From Micromonospora orduensis (GTDB lineage: Bacteria > Actinomycetota > Actinomycetes > Mycobacteriales > Micromonosporaceae), in assembly GCF_006228125.1 (NCBI RefSeq), contig NZ_VDFY01000283.1, positions 1-52,860 on the forward strand: a stretch of DNA of 52,860 nt, written 5' to 3'. The notes under the pieces were generated by a model. It made no database searches. It worked only from the letters and a program-made list of their open reading frames with translations, and was not told where the DNA came from. This document shows, one piece after another, positions 9,348 to 17,956 of the stretch. A program made the translations under genes and the position numbers. Position 1 is the first letter of the stretch. Each line of letters begins with the position of its first letter.

Positions 9348-9947
9348 ATGCCACGTTGGGGTTTCGCCACCGGCACCACGGCTCTGCTCGCGGCGGTCGC
9401 GCTCGGCGTCAGCGGCTGCGGTGCGGCCGAGGTGGCCAGCCAGCCTGCCCGGGACGCCGCCGTCGACGTCGCCGCGGCGATGGGGGTGGAGGGTCAGGCG
9501 TTGGCCGCGATGGGCTTCGACGCCGACGACCTGGACGTACTGACCGTCGCCGCACCGGCCACCCCGACGCCCGGCGCCTCCCCCACCGCCCAGGACAAGG
9601 CCAAGCAGAAGCGCGGCGAGGAGTGGCGCAAGCGCCGCCAGGCCCGCGTGCTGCTGCGCAGGAACACCCTGCACGGTGAGGCGGTGGTGAAGACGAAGGA
9701 CGGCGGTACGCAGACCGTCGCCGTGCAGCGCGGCGAGGTGACCGCTATCGACGGCGACTCGATGACCGTCAAGTCCACCGACGGCTTCACCATGACCTGG
9801 ACCTTCGGCGACGACCTGCGGGTCGTCGAGCGTCGGGCCACCGTGCAGGCCAGTGACGTCAAGGTCGGTACGACGCTCGGTGTCGCCGGGGCGAAGGACG
9901 GCGACAAGGGCGCGGCCCGACTCATCCTCATCCCCCGCGCCAAGTGA
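9348..9947 (+). CDS. putative lipoprotein with DUF5666-like domain
   Basis: 199 residues. A signal peptide ends in a lipobox, LGVSGC, so the mature protein should be lipid-anchored at Cys 25. The middle is a charged helix (KAKQKRGEEWRKRRQARVLLRR), followed by a beta-rich C-terminal domain (GTQTVAVQRGEVTAIDGDSMTVKS...) of the kind found in DUF5666-like proteins; a similar module occurs in the product at 35089-35559. Start ATG 9348 follows GAGAGG. It lies 56 bases after the sensor kinase gene and may be in the same operon, as sensor accessory or target. Confidence 0.8.
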   Translation: MPRWGFATGTTALLAAVALGVSGCGAAEVASQPARDAAVDVAAAMGVEGQALAAMGFDADDLDVLTVAAPATPTPGASPTAQDKAKQKRGEEWRKRRQARVLLRRNTLHGEAVVKTKDGGTQTVAVQRGEVTAIDGDSMTVKSTDGFTMTWTFGDDLRVVERRATVQASDVKVGTTLGVAGAKDGDKGAARLILIPRAK

Positions 9948-9983
9948 GGAAAGGGGGCCCTGGCCGACGCCAGGGCCCCTTCC
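9948..9983. terminator. strong hairpin terminator between convergent genes
   Basis: GGAAAGGGGGCCCTGG and CCAGGGCCCCTTCC pair around a six-base loop immediately after the lipoprotein stop. The convergent SGNH-hydrolase gene ends six bases beyond, so it probably serves both genes. Confidence 0.85.
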
Positions 9984-9988
9984 TGGCG

Positions 9989-11590
9989 TCAGTAGACGCG
10001 CGAGCCGATGAAGTCGTCGTGGCCGTAGCCGACCGGGTTGGCGGCGGTACGGGCCTCGAACGACCACTGCTGCCGGGTGCTGCCGGAACAACTCGCCAAC
10101 CGCAGGCGGGGGCTGCCCAGCAACGGGTTGTCGAACGCCACGCAGAGGTTGCTGGCGGCGGCCGGCTTGATCTGGTTACCGACGAAGACGAACTGCTGTG
10201 CGCCGGTGCCGTTGCAGTCGTAGATGTTGACAGCGGTGCCGGCGGTCATCGAGCTGTTGGAGACGTCCAGGCAACGGTCGTGGGACAACTCCGAGTGCAG
10301 TGAGCGCCGCGTCGAGTCGTACCAGAAGCCCTGGTTACGACCACCGTGACAGGAGTACGGCTGCTGGACGGTGCCGTTGCGGGAGTCGTACCCCTTGCCG
10401 TCGACACAGGTGCCGGTGGCCAGGTTGCGCAACTGCCTGAAGTCGAGCAGGCCCGGGTAGAGCACACCGCTGCCGGTGCTGGCCGGGTCGACGCAGCTGG
10501 CCCGCTGCTGCCCGGAGTTCCAGAACTGGGTGACGCACTGGGCGAACATGCCGTGGCCCCGGGCGTTGGGGTGGAACGACTGCCGGGCGGCGTTCTCGTT
10601 CCAGATCCCGACCTCGATGTAGAGGCCACGGACCGAGGTGTTGTCGGTGCACACCTCGTGGCCGTGGAAGAGTCGGCTGGCGTCGAGGTAGCGGGTGCCG
10701 GTTGCGGTGGCCGCGGCGCGCAGCGCCGACTCGAACATCGGTACCGCCTTGTTCCGGGCGAAGGCCGCGTCGGCGAGGTAGAGCAGACAGCCGCCGGAGT
10801 ACCAACCGGGGAAGTTCGGGTTGTCCTCGACGTCGGGGCTGCCCGGGCTCGGGTACGACATGAGCACCAGCTCGTAGTCCGAGCGCAGGTAGCCGGCGTT
10901 GGTCATGGTCTGCCGGATGTCGTTGAGCGCGTCGGTCACGGCCTGGCGGCTGCCGTCGGTGCGGATCGTCCACTGGTCGGTGTAGGTGGGGTAGCAGGCG
11001 CCCTGGAAGAAGACCCGGCGGATGGCGCAGTCGGTGGCGACCGGGCCGAACTGGATGGTGCCGTCGCCGTTCGCGCCGACCACGACCCAGATCAGCTTCA
11101 CGTGCGTGTTACGGGCCTTGATGCCCAGGTAGTCGCCCTGGTTGAGTTCGTTGTGCTGGGTCGGGCCGCCGGCGATCAGGTTCCACGGTGTGGCGCCGGA
11201 GCAGGCCAGGTTGTATTGCGTGTCCGACGGGATGCCGGTCCGGAACACCGCCTGGTCGTACGAGCGGTCGCACCAGTTGCCGTCCTGGTGGGTGCCGGGG
11301 ACGTAGTTGCCGACCCCCTCGCCGGAGATCTCGCTGTCGCCCATGGTGATCAGCGCGGTGCGGCGTTGGTCGATCGGGCGGATCGCGGGGCTGCCGTAGA
11401 GGGCGGTGGCCTCGGCGGCACGGACTGCTTCGAGGTTGGCGGGGAGTGGTTGGACGGCTGGTCGGTCGGCGGCGGTTGCGGGGGCGGCCGGTCCGGCGAG
11501 CATCGGCAGGACGAGAGCGGCGACGGCGACGGCGACGGTGATGGCCCGTCGTCGGGTCGCGCGTTCGGGCCTGGCGGGGGTGGCAGGCAT
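9989..11590 (-). CDS. secreted SGNH/GDSL hydrolase with C-terminal ricin-type trefoil
   Basis: 533 residues. A Sec signal peptide (about 1-41, ending PATA-AD) precedes an SGNH esterase/lipase domain with nucleophile motif GDSEISGEG near residue 84, VVGANGDG, and a late PNARGHGMF that supplies the His. A ricin-type beta-trefoil (about 390-520) with QxW-like repeats (QGFWYD, QQFVF, QQWSFEA) probably binds carbohydrate. The role would be extracellular deacylation of a polysaccharide or lipid. ATG 11590 follows AAAGGAG. Two adjacent inverted repeats lie just upstream. Its domain order is the same as that of the shorter protein at 31875-32993. Confidence 0.9.
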   Translation of the reverse strand: MPATPARPERATRRRAITVAVAVAALVLPMLAGPAAPATAADRPAVQPLPANLEAVRAAEATALYGSPAIRPIDQRRTALITMGDSEISGEGVGNYVPGTHQDGNWCDRSYDQAVFRTGIPSDTQYNLACSGATPWNLIAGGPTQHNELNQGDYLGIKARNTHVKLIWVVVGANGDGTIQFGPVATDCAIRRVFFQGACYPTYTDQWTIRTDGSRQAVTDALNDIRQTMTNAGYLRSDYELVLMSYPSPGSPDVEDNPNFPGWYSGGCLLYLADAAFARNKAVPMFESALRAAATATGTRYLDASRLFHGHEVCTDNTSVRGLYIEVGIWNENAARQSFHPNARGHGMFAQCVTQFWNSGQQRASCVDPASTGSGVLYPGLLDFRQLRNLATGTCVDGKGYDSRNGTVQQPYSCHGGRNQGFWYDSTRRSLHSELSHDRCLDVSNSSMTAGTAVNIYDCNGTGAQQFVFVGNQIKPAAASNLCVAFDNPLLGSPRLRLASCSGSTRQQWSFEARTAANPVGYGHDDFIGSRVY

Positions 11591-11608
11591 CGACGCACTC
11601 CTTTCGGC

Positions 11609-11646
11609 TCAATCGCGGGATGTCGATTGAGTTACCAGACGGTAAC
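11609..11646 (-). promoter_or_regulatory. two adjacent perfect inverted repeats upstream of the SGNH-hydrolase gene
   Basis: TCAATCG-N8-CGATTGA (11609-11630) abuts GTTACC-N4-GGTAAC (11631-11646). They lie 19-56 bases before the start codon, in the promoter or leader. Either could be an operator; the second resembles small dyads bound by dimeric repressors such as TetR/GntR. No regulator gene is adjacent. Confidence 0.5.
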
Positions 11647-11700
11647 GTGCCGATCAGCAGATGTGAATGCGCCTCGGATCCTTGCGCGCGGGATGCGGAA

Positions 11701-11726
11701 CCGCCCGGATCAGACGATCCGGGCGG
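11701..11726 (-). terminator. hairpin between two minus-strand genes
   Basis: CCGCCCGGATC and GATCCGGGCGG pair perfectly around AGAC. It lies 28 bases beyond the stop of the GT-C gene and upstream of the SGNH-hydrolase promoter, so it separates the two transcription units. Confidence 0.8.
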
Positions 11727-11753
11727 CGCGGCGATGCCTTCCTGACGGTGCGG

Positions 11754-13916
11754 TCAGCGGCCGGGCGGCAGCGCGTAGCCGACGTAGTCGCGGAACTCCA
11801 GCCGCCAGCCGGCCGGAACCAGCTTGGCGCAGGCCGGCCTGCTGCCGGTGCAGACGATGGCGTCCACCGAGGCCGGGTCGGCCGGAGGTCGTTCGGGCAG
11901 CACCGACTGCAACGCCACCAGCTCCGGCGAGCCCCCGTCGGGCTGCCGCAGCAGCAGCCACCACGGGTACTCCCAGTTGTCGTTCTGCTGTACCAGCCCG
12001 ATCCGGCGGGCGCCGCTGTCGCGCACCGACGCCGCGGCCCACCGGAACTCGTCGGCCCACTGTGGCCGCCGCAGGAACCGGGTGTCCCAGTCCGAGGTGG
12101 TGAAGACCGAGCCGGCGCCGACGAGCCGACGCGGGAAGCCGTACGACAGGGCGAGCACCCCGGCCAGCGCCGAGGTGGCCAGCACGGTGACCGCCGCCAG
12201 CGTGGCCACCGACCGCCGTGCCGCCACCCCGGCCGTCGCTCGGGCGTGGCGACGGAGCAGCGCGTCCAGCCAGAGCCCGGCCAGCGGCACGGCGAGCACG
12301 AGAGCGTAGAGGATCAGCCGGTTGCCCCACGGCTGCCACTTGATCATCGCGGTGTGCAGCAGGACGGTGGCCAGCGTCACCACCGCGTACGCGCGCAGCG
12401 GCCCGGCCTGCCCGGAGTCGATCCGGCGGGGCCGGGCCAGCGCGACGGCCACGCCGATCAACGCCAGCGCCCCGGCGATCGGGAATGCCACCCGGTCCTC
12501 GTCCGGATACCAGGCGGGCTCGGGGAAGATCTCCCGACCGAAGGTGATCGCCCGGTCCTGCGGGTCGACGCCGATGGCGTCCGCGCCGCCGATGATCGCC
12601 TCCGCCCCGGCGCGACGCAGCGGCGCCAACGGGGTGTCGAACGCGGTGTGCCCGATCCGCAGCGCGTTGACCAGCACCGACGCCGGATCGTGCCGTTCCA
12701 TCGGGATGGACTCGCGCAACCGGGGCGGTCCCAGCGGGTGCCCGAACTCGGCGGTCACCCGGGCCAGGAACGGACCGACGACCATGGCGGCGACCAGCAG
12801 GATCAGTACCGAACCGCCGACCGTACGGGCCACGCCGCCGGCCCGCGCCGGACCGGCCGGTGCTCGGTCGGCCAGGACCAGGCGGAGCTGGGCCAGACCC
12901 CAGAGGACCAGCAGCGGGCCCACCGCGATCAGGCCGCTGGTCTTCGTCACCGCGGTCAGACCGGTGGCGGCTCCGAGTGCGAGCAGCGTGCCCCAGCCGG
13001 TCCGTCGGCGCAGCCCGTCGAGCACGAGGGTCGCCGCGCAGGCCACCCACGCCGCGCAGACCAGGTCGGTCTGCGTGCTGGTCGCCTGGAGGGCCACCAT
13101 CGGCGTGCTCGCCAGCACGAACGCGGTGAGCAGCTGGGCCCGCCGGCCACCGCCGAGCTGCGCGGTGATCCGCGCGACCACCAGCAGGCAGAGCACCCCG
13201 GCGGCCCACTGCACCAGGTTGTGCAGCGCGTCCCCGCCGGTGAGCAGGCGCAAATGCAGCAGCAGGTATTCGGCGCCCGGCGGGATGGTCACCTGCCGGT
13301 GGATGGCGGTGGGCCAGAAGTCCAGGTTTCCCTGGGCGACCCAGTGCTCCACCTTCGGCAGGTGGTACGTCTGCGAGTCGAAGTTGTTCGGCTCGGCCAG
13401 CAGCGCGATCAGCAGCTCCACCAGGACCAGCCCGGCGACCGCGCCGGCGAGCAGCCGTTCACCCCGGCCGGCCGTACGCCAGGCGTCGACCGCCACCGCG
13501 AGCAGCCCGGCGGGCGACCGGTCGGTCCGGGTCGGCGCGGGCGCGTCCTCGGCGGCGACCGGGGTGGGTGTGTCGGGTCCACCGCCGGAGGCCACGGCAC
13601 CGACCGGCACCGGCCGGGGTGCGGCGGTGGGTGGCGGCACGACGTCGTTCGTCCGGCGCCACCGCAACCCGGCGGCGGTCGCGGCGACGGCCAGGAAGAG
13701 CAGCCAGGCGATGGTGAACGCCGCCCGGTTCAGCGCGTGCAGTGCGCCGAGCACCTCGACGACGAGCACCGCGTACGCTCCGGTGAGCAGGGCGGCGCGT
13801 ACCACGGCCAGTCGCAGTGGAGCCACCGCACCGACCCCGCGCGGCCTCGTCGCGACGGTGAGCAGGAGCACCGAGGCGGCGGGAACCGCCGCGAGCAGGG
13901 AGCCGGCAGCCGACAT
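11754..13916 (-). CDS. GT-C-type membrane glycosyltransferase (family 39-like)
   Basis: About 720 residues with many membrane helices, the usual length and architecture of GT-C transferases that use polyprenyl-phosphate sugars. The first long external loop carries the acidic motif NNFDSQTYHLPKVEHW, equivalent to the catalytic Asp loop of this superfamily, followed by RQVTIPPGAEYLLLHLRLL. The C-terminus is a soluble domain. ATG 13916 (MSAAGSLL) is chosen because TTTACT sits six bases upstream, a leaderless pattern; an in-frame ATG at 13952 is possible. It is divergent from a GT2 polyprenyl-phosphate sugar synthase gene, which could make its donor. Acceptor unknown. Confidence 0.82.
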   Translation of the reverse strand: MSAAGSLLAAVPAASVLLLTVATRPRGVGAVAPLRLAVVRAALLTGAYAVLVVEVLGALHALNRAAFTIAWLLFLAVAATAAGLRWRRTNDVVPPPTAAPRPVPVGAVASGGGPDTPTPVAAEDAPAPTRTDRSPAGLLAVAVDAWRTAGRGERLLAGAVAGLVLVELLIALLAEPNNFDSQTYHLPKVEHWVAQGNLDFWPTAIHRQVTIPPGAEYLLLHLRLLTGGDALHNLVQWAAGVLCLLVVARITAQLGGGRRAQLLTAFVLASTPMVALQATSTQTDLVCAAWVACAATLVLDGLRRRTGWGTLLALGAATGLTAVTKTSGLIAVGPLLVLWGLAQLRLVLADRAPAGPARAGGVARTVGGSVLILLVAAMVVGPFLARVTAEFGHPLGPPRLRESIPMERHDPASVLVNALRIGHTAFDTPLAPLRRAGAEAIIGGADAIGVDPQDRAITFGREIFPEPAWYPDEDRVAFPIAGALALIGVAVALARPRRIDSGQAGPLRAYAVVTLATVLLHTAMIKWQPWGNRLILYALVLAVPLAGLWLDALLRRHARATAGVAARRSVATLAAVTVLATSALAGVLALSYGFPRRLVGAGSVFTTSDWDTRFLRRPQWADEFRWAAASVRDSGARRIGLVQQNDNWEYPWWLLLRQPDGGSPELVALQSVLPERPPADPASVDAIVCTGSRPACAKLVPAGWRLEFRDYVGYALPPGR

Positions 13917-14040
13917 GGCCGGAAGTAAACACCATCCGTCTGAGTCCGCCACGCCGACCGTCCGACGATGGCGGCCGGCGTCGAGCTGACCAGCCAGGCT
14001 AGGCTATGCCCGACGTGTTGTCGCCACCGTGGAGATTCCC

Positions 14041-14748
14041 GTGAAGCTCTCGATCCTCATGCCGGTCTACAACGAGGAAGAACGCATCGCGGATGCCCTC
14101 AAGCAGGCATTGGCGGTGGACTATCCCTGCGAGATCGAACTGGTCGTTGTCGACGACGGCAGCCGGGACGGCACAGGTGAGATCCTCGGTCGCGCCGACG
14201 ACGCTCGCCTGCGGGTCATCACCCACCAGCGCAACGCCGGCAAGGGCGCGGCCATCAAGACCGCGGTGGACAGCGCCGAGGGCGACTACATGGTCATCCT
14301 CGACGCCGACCTGGAGTACGACCCGCAGGACATCCCCAAACTGCTCGACCCGGTGCTCGACGGGCGCGCGACAGTGGTCTACGGAAATCGCACCTTCGGC
14401 AGCCACAGCGCCTACAGCTTCTGGTACGTGATGGGCAACAAGGGCGTCACGATGGCGGCCAATGTGCTGTTCAACTCGTACATCGGTGATCTGGAGACCT
14501 GCTTCAAGCTGATGCCGGTGGCGCTCTACCGGTCGCTGGGGGTGCGCTCGCGTGGCTTCGGCATGGAGGCCGAGGTGACCGGCAAGCTGCTGCGCCGCCG
14601 CATCCGCCCGTACGAGGTGCCGATCAGCTACCGGGCCCGTGGCCGCGAAGAGGGCAAGAAGATCACGTGGAAGGACGGCGTCGAGGCGATCTGGATCCTC
14701 GGTCGCGAACGCGCCCGCCGCCGTCCCGCCGTCTCATCGTCGAACTGA
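14041..14748 (+). CDS. GT2 glycosyltransferase, polyprenyl-phosphate sugar synthase-like
   Basis: 235 residues of the DPM1/GtrB-like GT2 family, which transfers a sugar from a nucleotide donor to polyprenyl phosphate on the cytoplasmic face. Motifs: MPVYNEEERI at the N-terminus, VVVDDGSRDGT, and the metal-binding DADLEYDPQDIP. It lacks the C-terminal membrane helices of some relatives. GTG 14041 is seven bases after GGAG; GTG 14029 is in frame but less well placed. The divergent GT-C gene is the likely consumer of the lipid-linked sugar. Its last 15 bases overlap the convergent transketolase C-terminal gene. Confidence 0.88.
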   Translation: MKLSILMPVYNEEERIADALKQALAVDYPCEIELVVVDDGSRDGTGEILGRADDARLRVITHQRNAGKGAAIKTAVDSAEGDYMVILDADLEYDPQDIPKLLDPVLDGRATVVYGNRTFGSHSAYSFWYVMGNKGVTMAANVLFNSYIGDLETCFKLMPVALYRSLGVRSRGFGMEAEVTGKLLRRRIRPYEVPISYRARGREEGKKITWKDGVEAIWILGRERARRRPAVSSSN

Positions 14749-15636
14749 TCCCAGGAACGCGTCAAGCGACCGCCGCAGACCCTCGGCGTCGAGGCCGTGC
14801 CACCGGGCGTGGTCGGCGGGATCGCCGTACCGTCGCAGGTCGGCCCGGCCCACCCCGAGGGTGAGCAGCCGGTGCGGCACATCCGCGAGCGCCCGGCCGA
14901 CGACCGCGCTCGACGTCCCCGCGAGGTACGGCTCGACCAGCACCACCTCCGTAGCGGCGAGCGCGCGCAGCCCGGCCACGTCGAACGGGCGGGGCGTGTG
15001 GGTGTACGCCACAGTCACGTCCAGCCCCTCGGTCGCCGCCAGTGTGGGATCGAGCATCGGCCCGACGGCCACCACGAGCGGCGCGTCCACCCCGCCCCGC
15101 CGCAGCACCCGCAGCCGGTCGGCGTCCGGGTACGCCTGGGCGTTGCGCTGCTCGCCGAGCCGTAGGTAGACCGGGTCGTCGGTGGCCGCGGCGGCCCGGA
15201 GCAGCGGCGCCACCTCATCCGGGTGGCCGGGCACCCGCACCGTCCACGCGCCGCCGAGGGAGTCGAAGAGCGCCACGTCCCCGGGCGACTGGTGGGTCCG
15301 GCCCTCCCGCGACCCGTCGTACGACGCGCCGATGCTGACCAGCACCGCGCCGACGCCCTGGTGGTCCAGGTCCAGCTTGATCTGCTCGTACGTCCGGTCG
15401 ACCAGGAACGTCGCGTACGAGTGCGCGATCGGGCGCAGTCCGGTCAGGGCGAGCCCGCCGGCCACGCCGATCATGAGTTGTTCCCGGATGCCGACGTTGA
15501 GCACCCGGTCCGGGTGTCGGGCGCCGGCCGGCGCGAACTGGCTGGCCGAGATGTCGGCAAGCACGAGGGCGGTGCGGGGGTCCTCGTCGAGCAGCGCGGT
15601 GGTGGTGTCGATGAAGGCGGCACGCATGGCGGTCAT
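14734..15636 (-). CDS. transketolase, C-terminal subunit
   Basis: 300 residues corresponding to the pyrimidine-binding and C-terminal domains of a split transketolase. It contains LVLADISASQF, VGIREQLMIGVAGGLAL (the glutamate contacts thiamine diphosphate) and SIGASYDGSREGRTHQSPGD. Pairs with the N-terminal subunit upstream: their genes overlap as ATGA (15633-15636), the usual arrangement for an obligate heteromer. Either sugar phosphate metabolism or a specialised C2 transfer is possible. Divergence of the pair from soxR across one palindrome suggests oxidative-stress control. Confidence 0.92.
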   Translation of the reverse strand: MTAMRAAFIDTTTALLDEDPRTALVLADISASQFAPAGARHPDRVLNVGIREQLMIGVAGGLALTGLRPIAHSYATFLVDRTYEQIKLDLDHQGVGAVLVSIGASYDGSREGRTHQSPGDVALFDSLGGAWTVRVPGHPDEVAPLLRAAAATDDPVYLRLGEQRNAQAYPDADRLRVLRRGGVDAPLVVAVGPMLDPTLAATEGLDVTVAYTHTPRPFDVAGLRALAATEVVLVEPYLAGTSSAVVGRALADVPHRLLTLGVGRADLRRYGDPADHARWHGLDAEGLRRSLDAFLGSVRR

Positions 15637-16328
15637 CCCTTGCTCTCGACGCGGGCGACGACGACGTGCGGCCGGCCCGGCCGGTGTCCGGTCAGGGCCA
15701 CGTACAGGTCGGTGTGGTCCCGGCCGTCGACCGTGTCGGCGGTCCAGCCGTTCACGGTGAACCGGCTGGCGATTCCGCCCGCCCAGCCGTGGGTGGTCGA
15801 CGAGTTGTCGACCACGATCGCGGTGAGGTTCCCCAGGCCTGTCGCGCCGGCGTACGCGATGGCCTCGTGGTTGGAGCCCTCGTCCAGTTCGGCGTCGCCG
15901 AGCAGCACGTACACCCGGGGTGTGAGGAGGCCCTGGGCCCGCAGCCCGAGTGCGGTGCCGACGCCCAGACCGAGCCCGTGGCCCAGGGAGCCGGAGCCGA
16001 TCTCGACCCCCGGCACGAGCATCCGGTCCGGGTGGTGGCCGAGTCGGCTCTCCGGGCCGGCGAGGTCGTCGAGCCAGTCGTCCGGGATGAAGCCGTGCGC
16101 GGCGAGCACCGCGTAGTAGGCGACCGGCCCGTGCCCCTTGGAGAGCAGGAACCGGTCCCGCTCCGGATCGTCGGCGGTCTCCGGGGTGATCCGCAGGACC
16201 CGGTTGTAGAGCACCTGGAGCACGTCGATGGTGGAGTGGGCGCTTGGTGCGTGCTTCTCGTCGCCCGTCAGCCGGCGGATCAGCGTGGGGAGCGCGGCGG
16301 TGCTGTCGGTGGTGAGTGTGGTGGCCAT
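15633..16328 (-). CDS. transketolase, N-terminal (TPP-binding) subunit
   Basis: 231 residues equivalent to the thiamine-diphosphate-binding domain. Visible are KGHGPVAYYAVLA, SLGHGLGLGVGTALG, and the cofactor and Mg motif GDAELDEGSNHEA with a downstream VVDNSS. Start ATG 16328 lies 47 bases from the divergent soxR start, and a 16-bp palindrome sits between them. Reading from this gene, TAGAGG eight bases before the ATG could be the -10 of a leaderless message, with the palindrome between it and a TTGAGT -35. Translationally coupled to the C-terminal subunit. Confidence 0.92.
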   Translation of the reverse strand: MATTLTTDSTAALPTLIRRLTGDEKHAPSAHSTIDVLQVLYNRVLRITPETADDPERDRFLLSKGHGPVAYYAVLAAHGFIPDDWLDDLAGPESRLGHHPDRMLVPGVEIGSGSLGHGLGLGVGTALGLRAQGLLTPRVYVLLGDAELDEGSNHEAIAYAGATGLGNLTAIVVDNSSTTHGWAGGIASRFTVNGWTADTVDGRDHTDLYVALTGHRPGRPHVVVARVESKG

Positions 16329-16344
16329 GCCACTACCCTCTAAC

Positions 16345-16360
16345 TTGAAGCGCGCTTCAA
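16345..16360. promoter_or_regulatory. SoxR-type operator in the soxR/transketolase intergenic region
   Basis: Perfect 16-bp palindrome TTGAAGCGCGCTTCAA in the 47-bp gap between divergent starts. MerR-family regulators bind such dyads between -35 and -10. Known SoxR boxes have CTCAAG/CTTGAG-type arms; here the arms are TTGAAGC/GCTTCAA, a related sequence. Assignment to SoxR rests on position next to soxR. Confidence 0.7.
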
Positions 16361-16375
16361 CTCAAGGACCGGGTG

Positions 16376-16834
16376 ATGACGGATTTGTTGACGATCGGCG
16401 AGTTGTCCGTCCGGTCGGGCGTGGCGCCGTCCGCGCTGCGCTACTACGAGCGGCTCGGGCTGATCCGCGCCGACCGCACCGGCGGCAACCAGCGCCGGTA
16501 CGCCCGCGCCGAGCTGCGGCGGGTCGCCTTCATCCGGATCTCGCAGCAGGTCGGCGTCTCGCTGGACGAGATCCGGGCCGCGCTGGAGTCACTGCCGGGG
16601 GGCCGCACGCCCAGCCCACAGGACTGGGAACGGCTCTCCGCGAACTGGCGGGGCCGGCTGGACGAGAGGATCCGGCTGCTCACCAAGCTCCGCGACGACC
16701 TGGACGGCTGCATCGGCTGCGGCTGCCTGTCCCTGCAACGCTGCACGCTCAACAACCCGGGGGACGCCCTGGCCGGCGAGGGGCCGGGCGCGCGCCTGAT
16801 GCTGCCCCGGCCAGCGTCACCCGACGGTGAGTAG
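16376..16834 (+). CDS. soxR: redox-sensitive transcriptional regulator SoxR
   Basis: MerR-family activator whose oxidised [2Fe-2S] cluster responds to redox-active compounds. In 152 residues: MerR winged helix (LTIGELSVRSGVAPSALRYYERLGLI, shown here only as its family pattern), a dimerisation helix (about 80-110), and the SoxR cluster ligands C112, C115, C117 and C123 in CIGCGCLSLQRC. ATG 16376 follows AAGGACCGGGTG; a GTG three bases earlier is possible. Its 3' end overlaps a convergent quinone oxidoreductase gene by 18 bases. The divergent split transketolase pair is the most likely target. Confidence 0.95.
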   Translation: MTDLLTIGELSVRSGVAPSALRYYERLGLIRADRTGGNQRRYARAELRRVAFIRISQQVGVSLDEIRAALESLPGGRTPSPQDWERLSANWRGRLDERIRLLTKLRDDLDGCIGCGCLSLQRCTLNNPGDALAGEGPGARLMLPRPASPDGE

Positions 16835-17794
16835 CACCTTGCCGATGTGATCGTTCGACTCGACCAGCCGGTGAGCCTGCGCCGCCTCGGCCATCGTCAG
16901 CCGCCGGTCCACCACCGGGCGGATCGTGCCGGCTTCGACCAACGGCCACACCTCGTCGCGTACGCCCCGGACGATCTCCGCCTTCTCGGGCAGCGGACGG
17001 GACCGCAACGCGGTCGCCGCGACGAGCGCCCGCTTGGCCAGCAGCGCCCCGAGATCCAGCTCGGCCCTGCGCCCACCCTGCATCCCGATCACCACGAGCC
17101 GGCCGCCGGTGGCCAGCGCGGCGACGTTGCGGCCGAGATAGGAGGCGCCAATGATGTCGAGGATCACGTCCGCGCCGTGGCCGTCGGTGGCCTGCCGGAC
17201 CTCCTCGACGAAGTCCTGCTTGCGGTAGTCGATAGTCACCGCCGCGCCCAGCTCGTGCAGCCGGGGATGCTTCGCCGCCCGCGCGGTCGTCAGGACCGTC
17301 GCGCCGAGCGCCGCCCCGAACTGGATCGCGAACGTGCCGATCCCGCTGCCCCCGCCGTGCACCAGCAGCCGGTCACCTGAGCCGAGCCGGCCCACGCCGA
17401 CCACGTTCGACCAGACCGTGCAGGCCACCTCCGGCAGCGCCGCGGCGTCGACCAGGTCGACACCCGCCGGCACCGGCAGCAACTGCCCGGCCGGTACGGC
17501 CACCTTCTCGGCGTACCCGCCACCGGCCAGCAGCGCACACACCTCCTGCCCGACGGTCCAACCGTTCACCTCCGGCCCGACCGCGCTGATCACCCCTGAG
17601 CACTCCATTCCGGGATACTCGGGCGCGCCCGGCGGTGGCGGGTAGTGACCCTGCCGTTGCAGCAGGTCCGCGCGGTTGACCCCGGCGGCCCGTACGTCCA
17701 CCACCACCTCACCGGGGCCGGGCTCCGGGTCGGGCACCTCCGCCCAGACCAGCGCGTCGGGACCACCGGGCTGTGGAATCGTGATGGCTCGCAT
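16817..17794 (-). CDS. NAD(P)H-quinone oxidoreductase, zinc-free MDR family
   Basis: 325 residues of the zeta-crystallin/QOR type: N-terminal GroES-like domain, then a Rossmann fold with HGGGSGIGTFAIQ. The catalytic zinc Cys/His of alcohol dehydrogenases are absent. Probably reduces quinones with NADPH. ATG 17794 (MRAITIPQPGG) matches family N-termini and is preceded six bases upstream by TAAGACT, a leaderless promoter. The frame stays open upstream across the tRNA-Ser gene, but that extension is not protein-like. Position beside soxR fits a redox-stress role, though no operator is seen at its own promoter. Confidence 0.93.
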   Translation of the reverse strand: MRAITIPQPGGPDALVWAEVPDPEPGPGEVVVDVRAAGVNRADLLQRQGHYPPPPGAPEYPGMECSGVISAVGPEVNGWTVGQEVCALLAGGGYAEKVAVPAGQLLPVPAGVDLVDAAALPEVACTVWSNVVGVGRLGSGDRLLVHGGGSGIGTFAIQFGAALGATVLTTARAAKHPRLHELGAAVTIDYRKQDFVEEVRQATDGHGADVILDIIGASYLGRNVAALATGGRLVVIGMQGGRRAELDLGALLAKRALVAATALRSRPLPEKAEIVRGVRDEVWPLVEAGTIRPVVDRRLTMAEAAQAHRLVESNDHIGKVLLTVG

Positions 17795-17956
17795 GGGCCC
17801 AGTCTTACCCAATGTCGCCCCCCACCGCAGGCGCACCCCATGGCCCACTGTGGACCGGCCGGACCGCCTGGTCACCGCATCGGGGAGGGACGGCGGGCCG
17901 CCTGGAGCGGGCCGTGGCAGACTATGCGTGGCCGTACACCTGCGGGTGCCGGCCCG

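Noticed and set aside
10346..12103. 585-codon plus-strand frame opposite the SGNH-ricin gene
   Set aside because: Val/Gly/Ala-rich shadow. The opposite strand has signal peptide, SGNH and ricin motifs.
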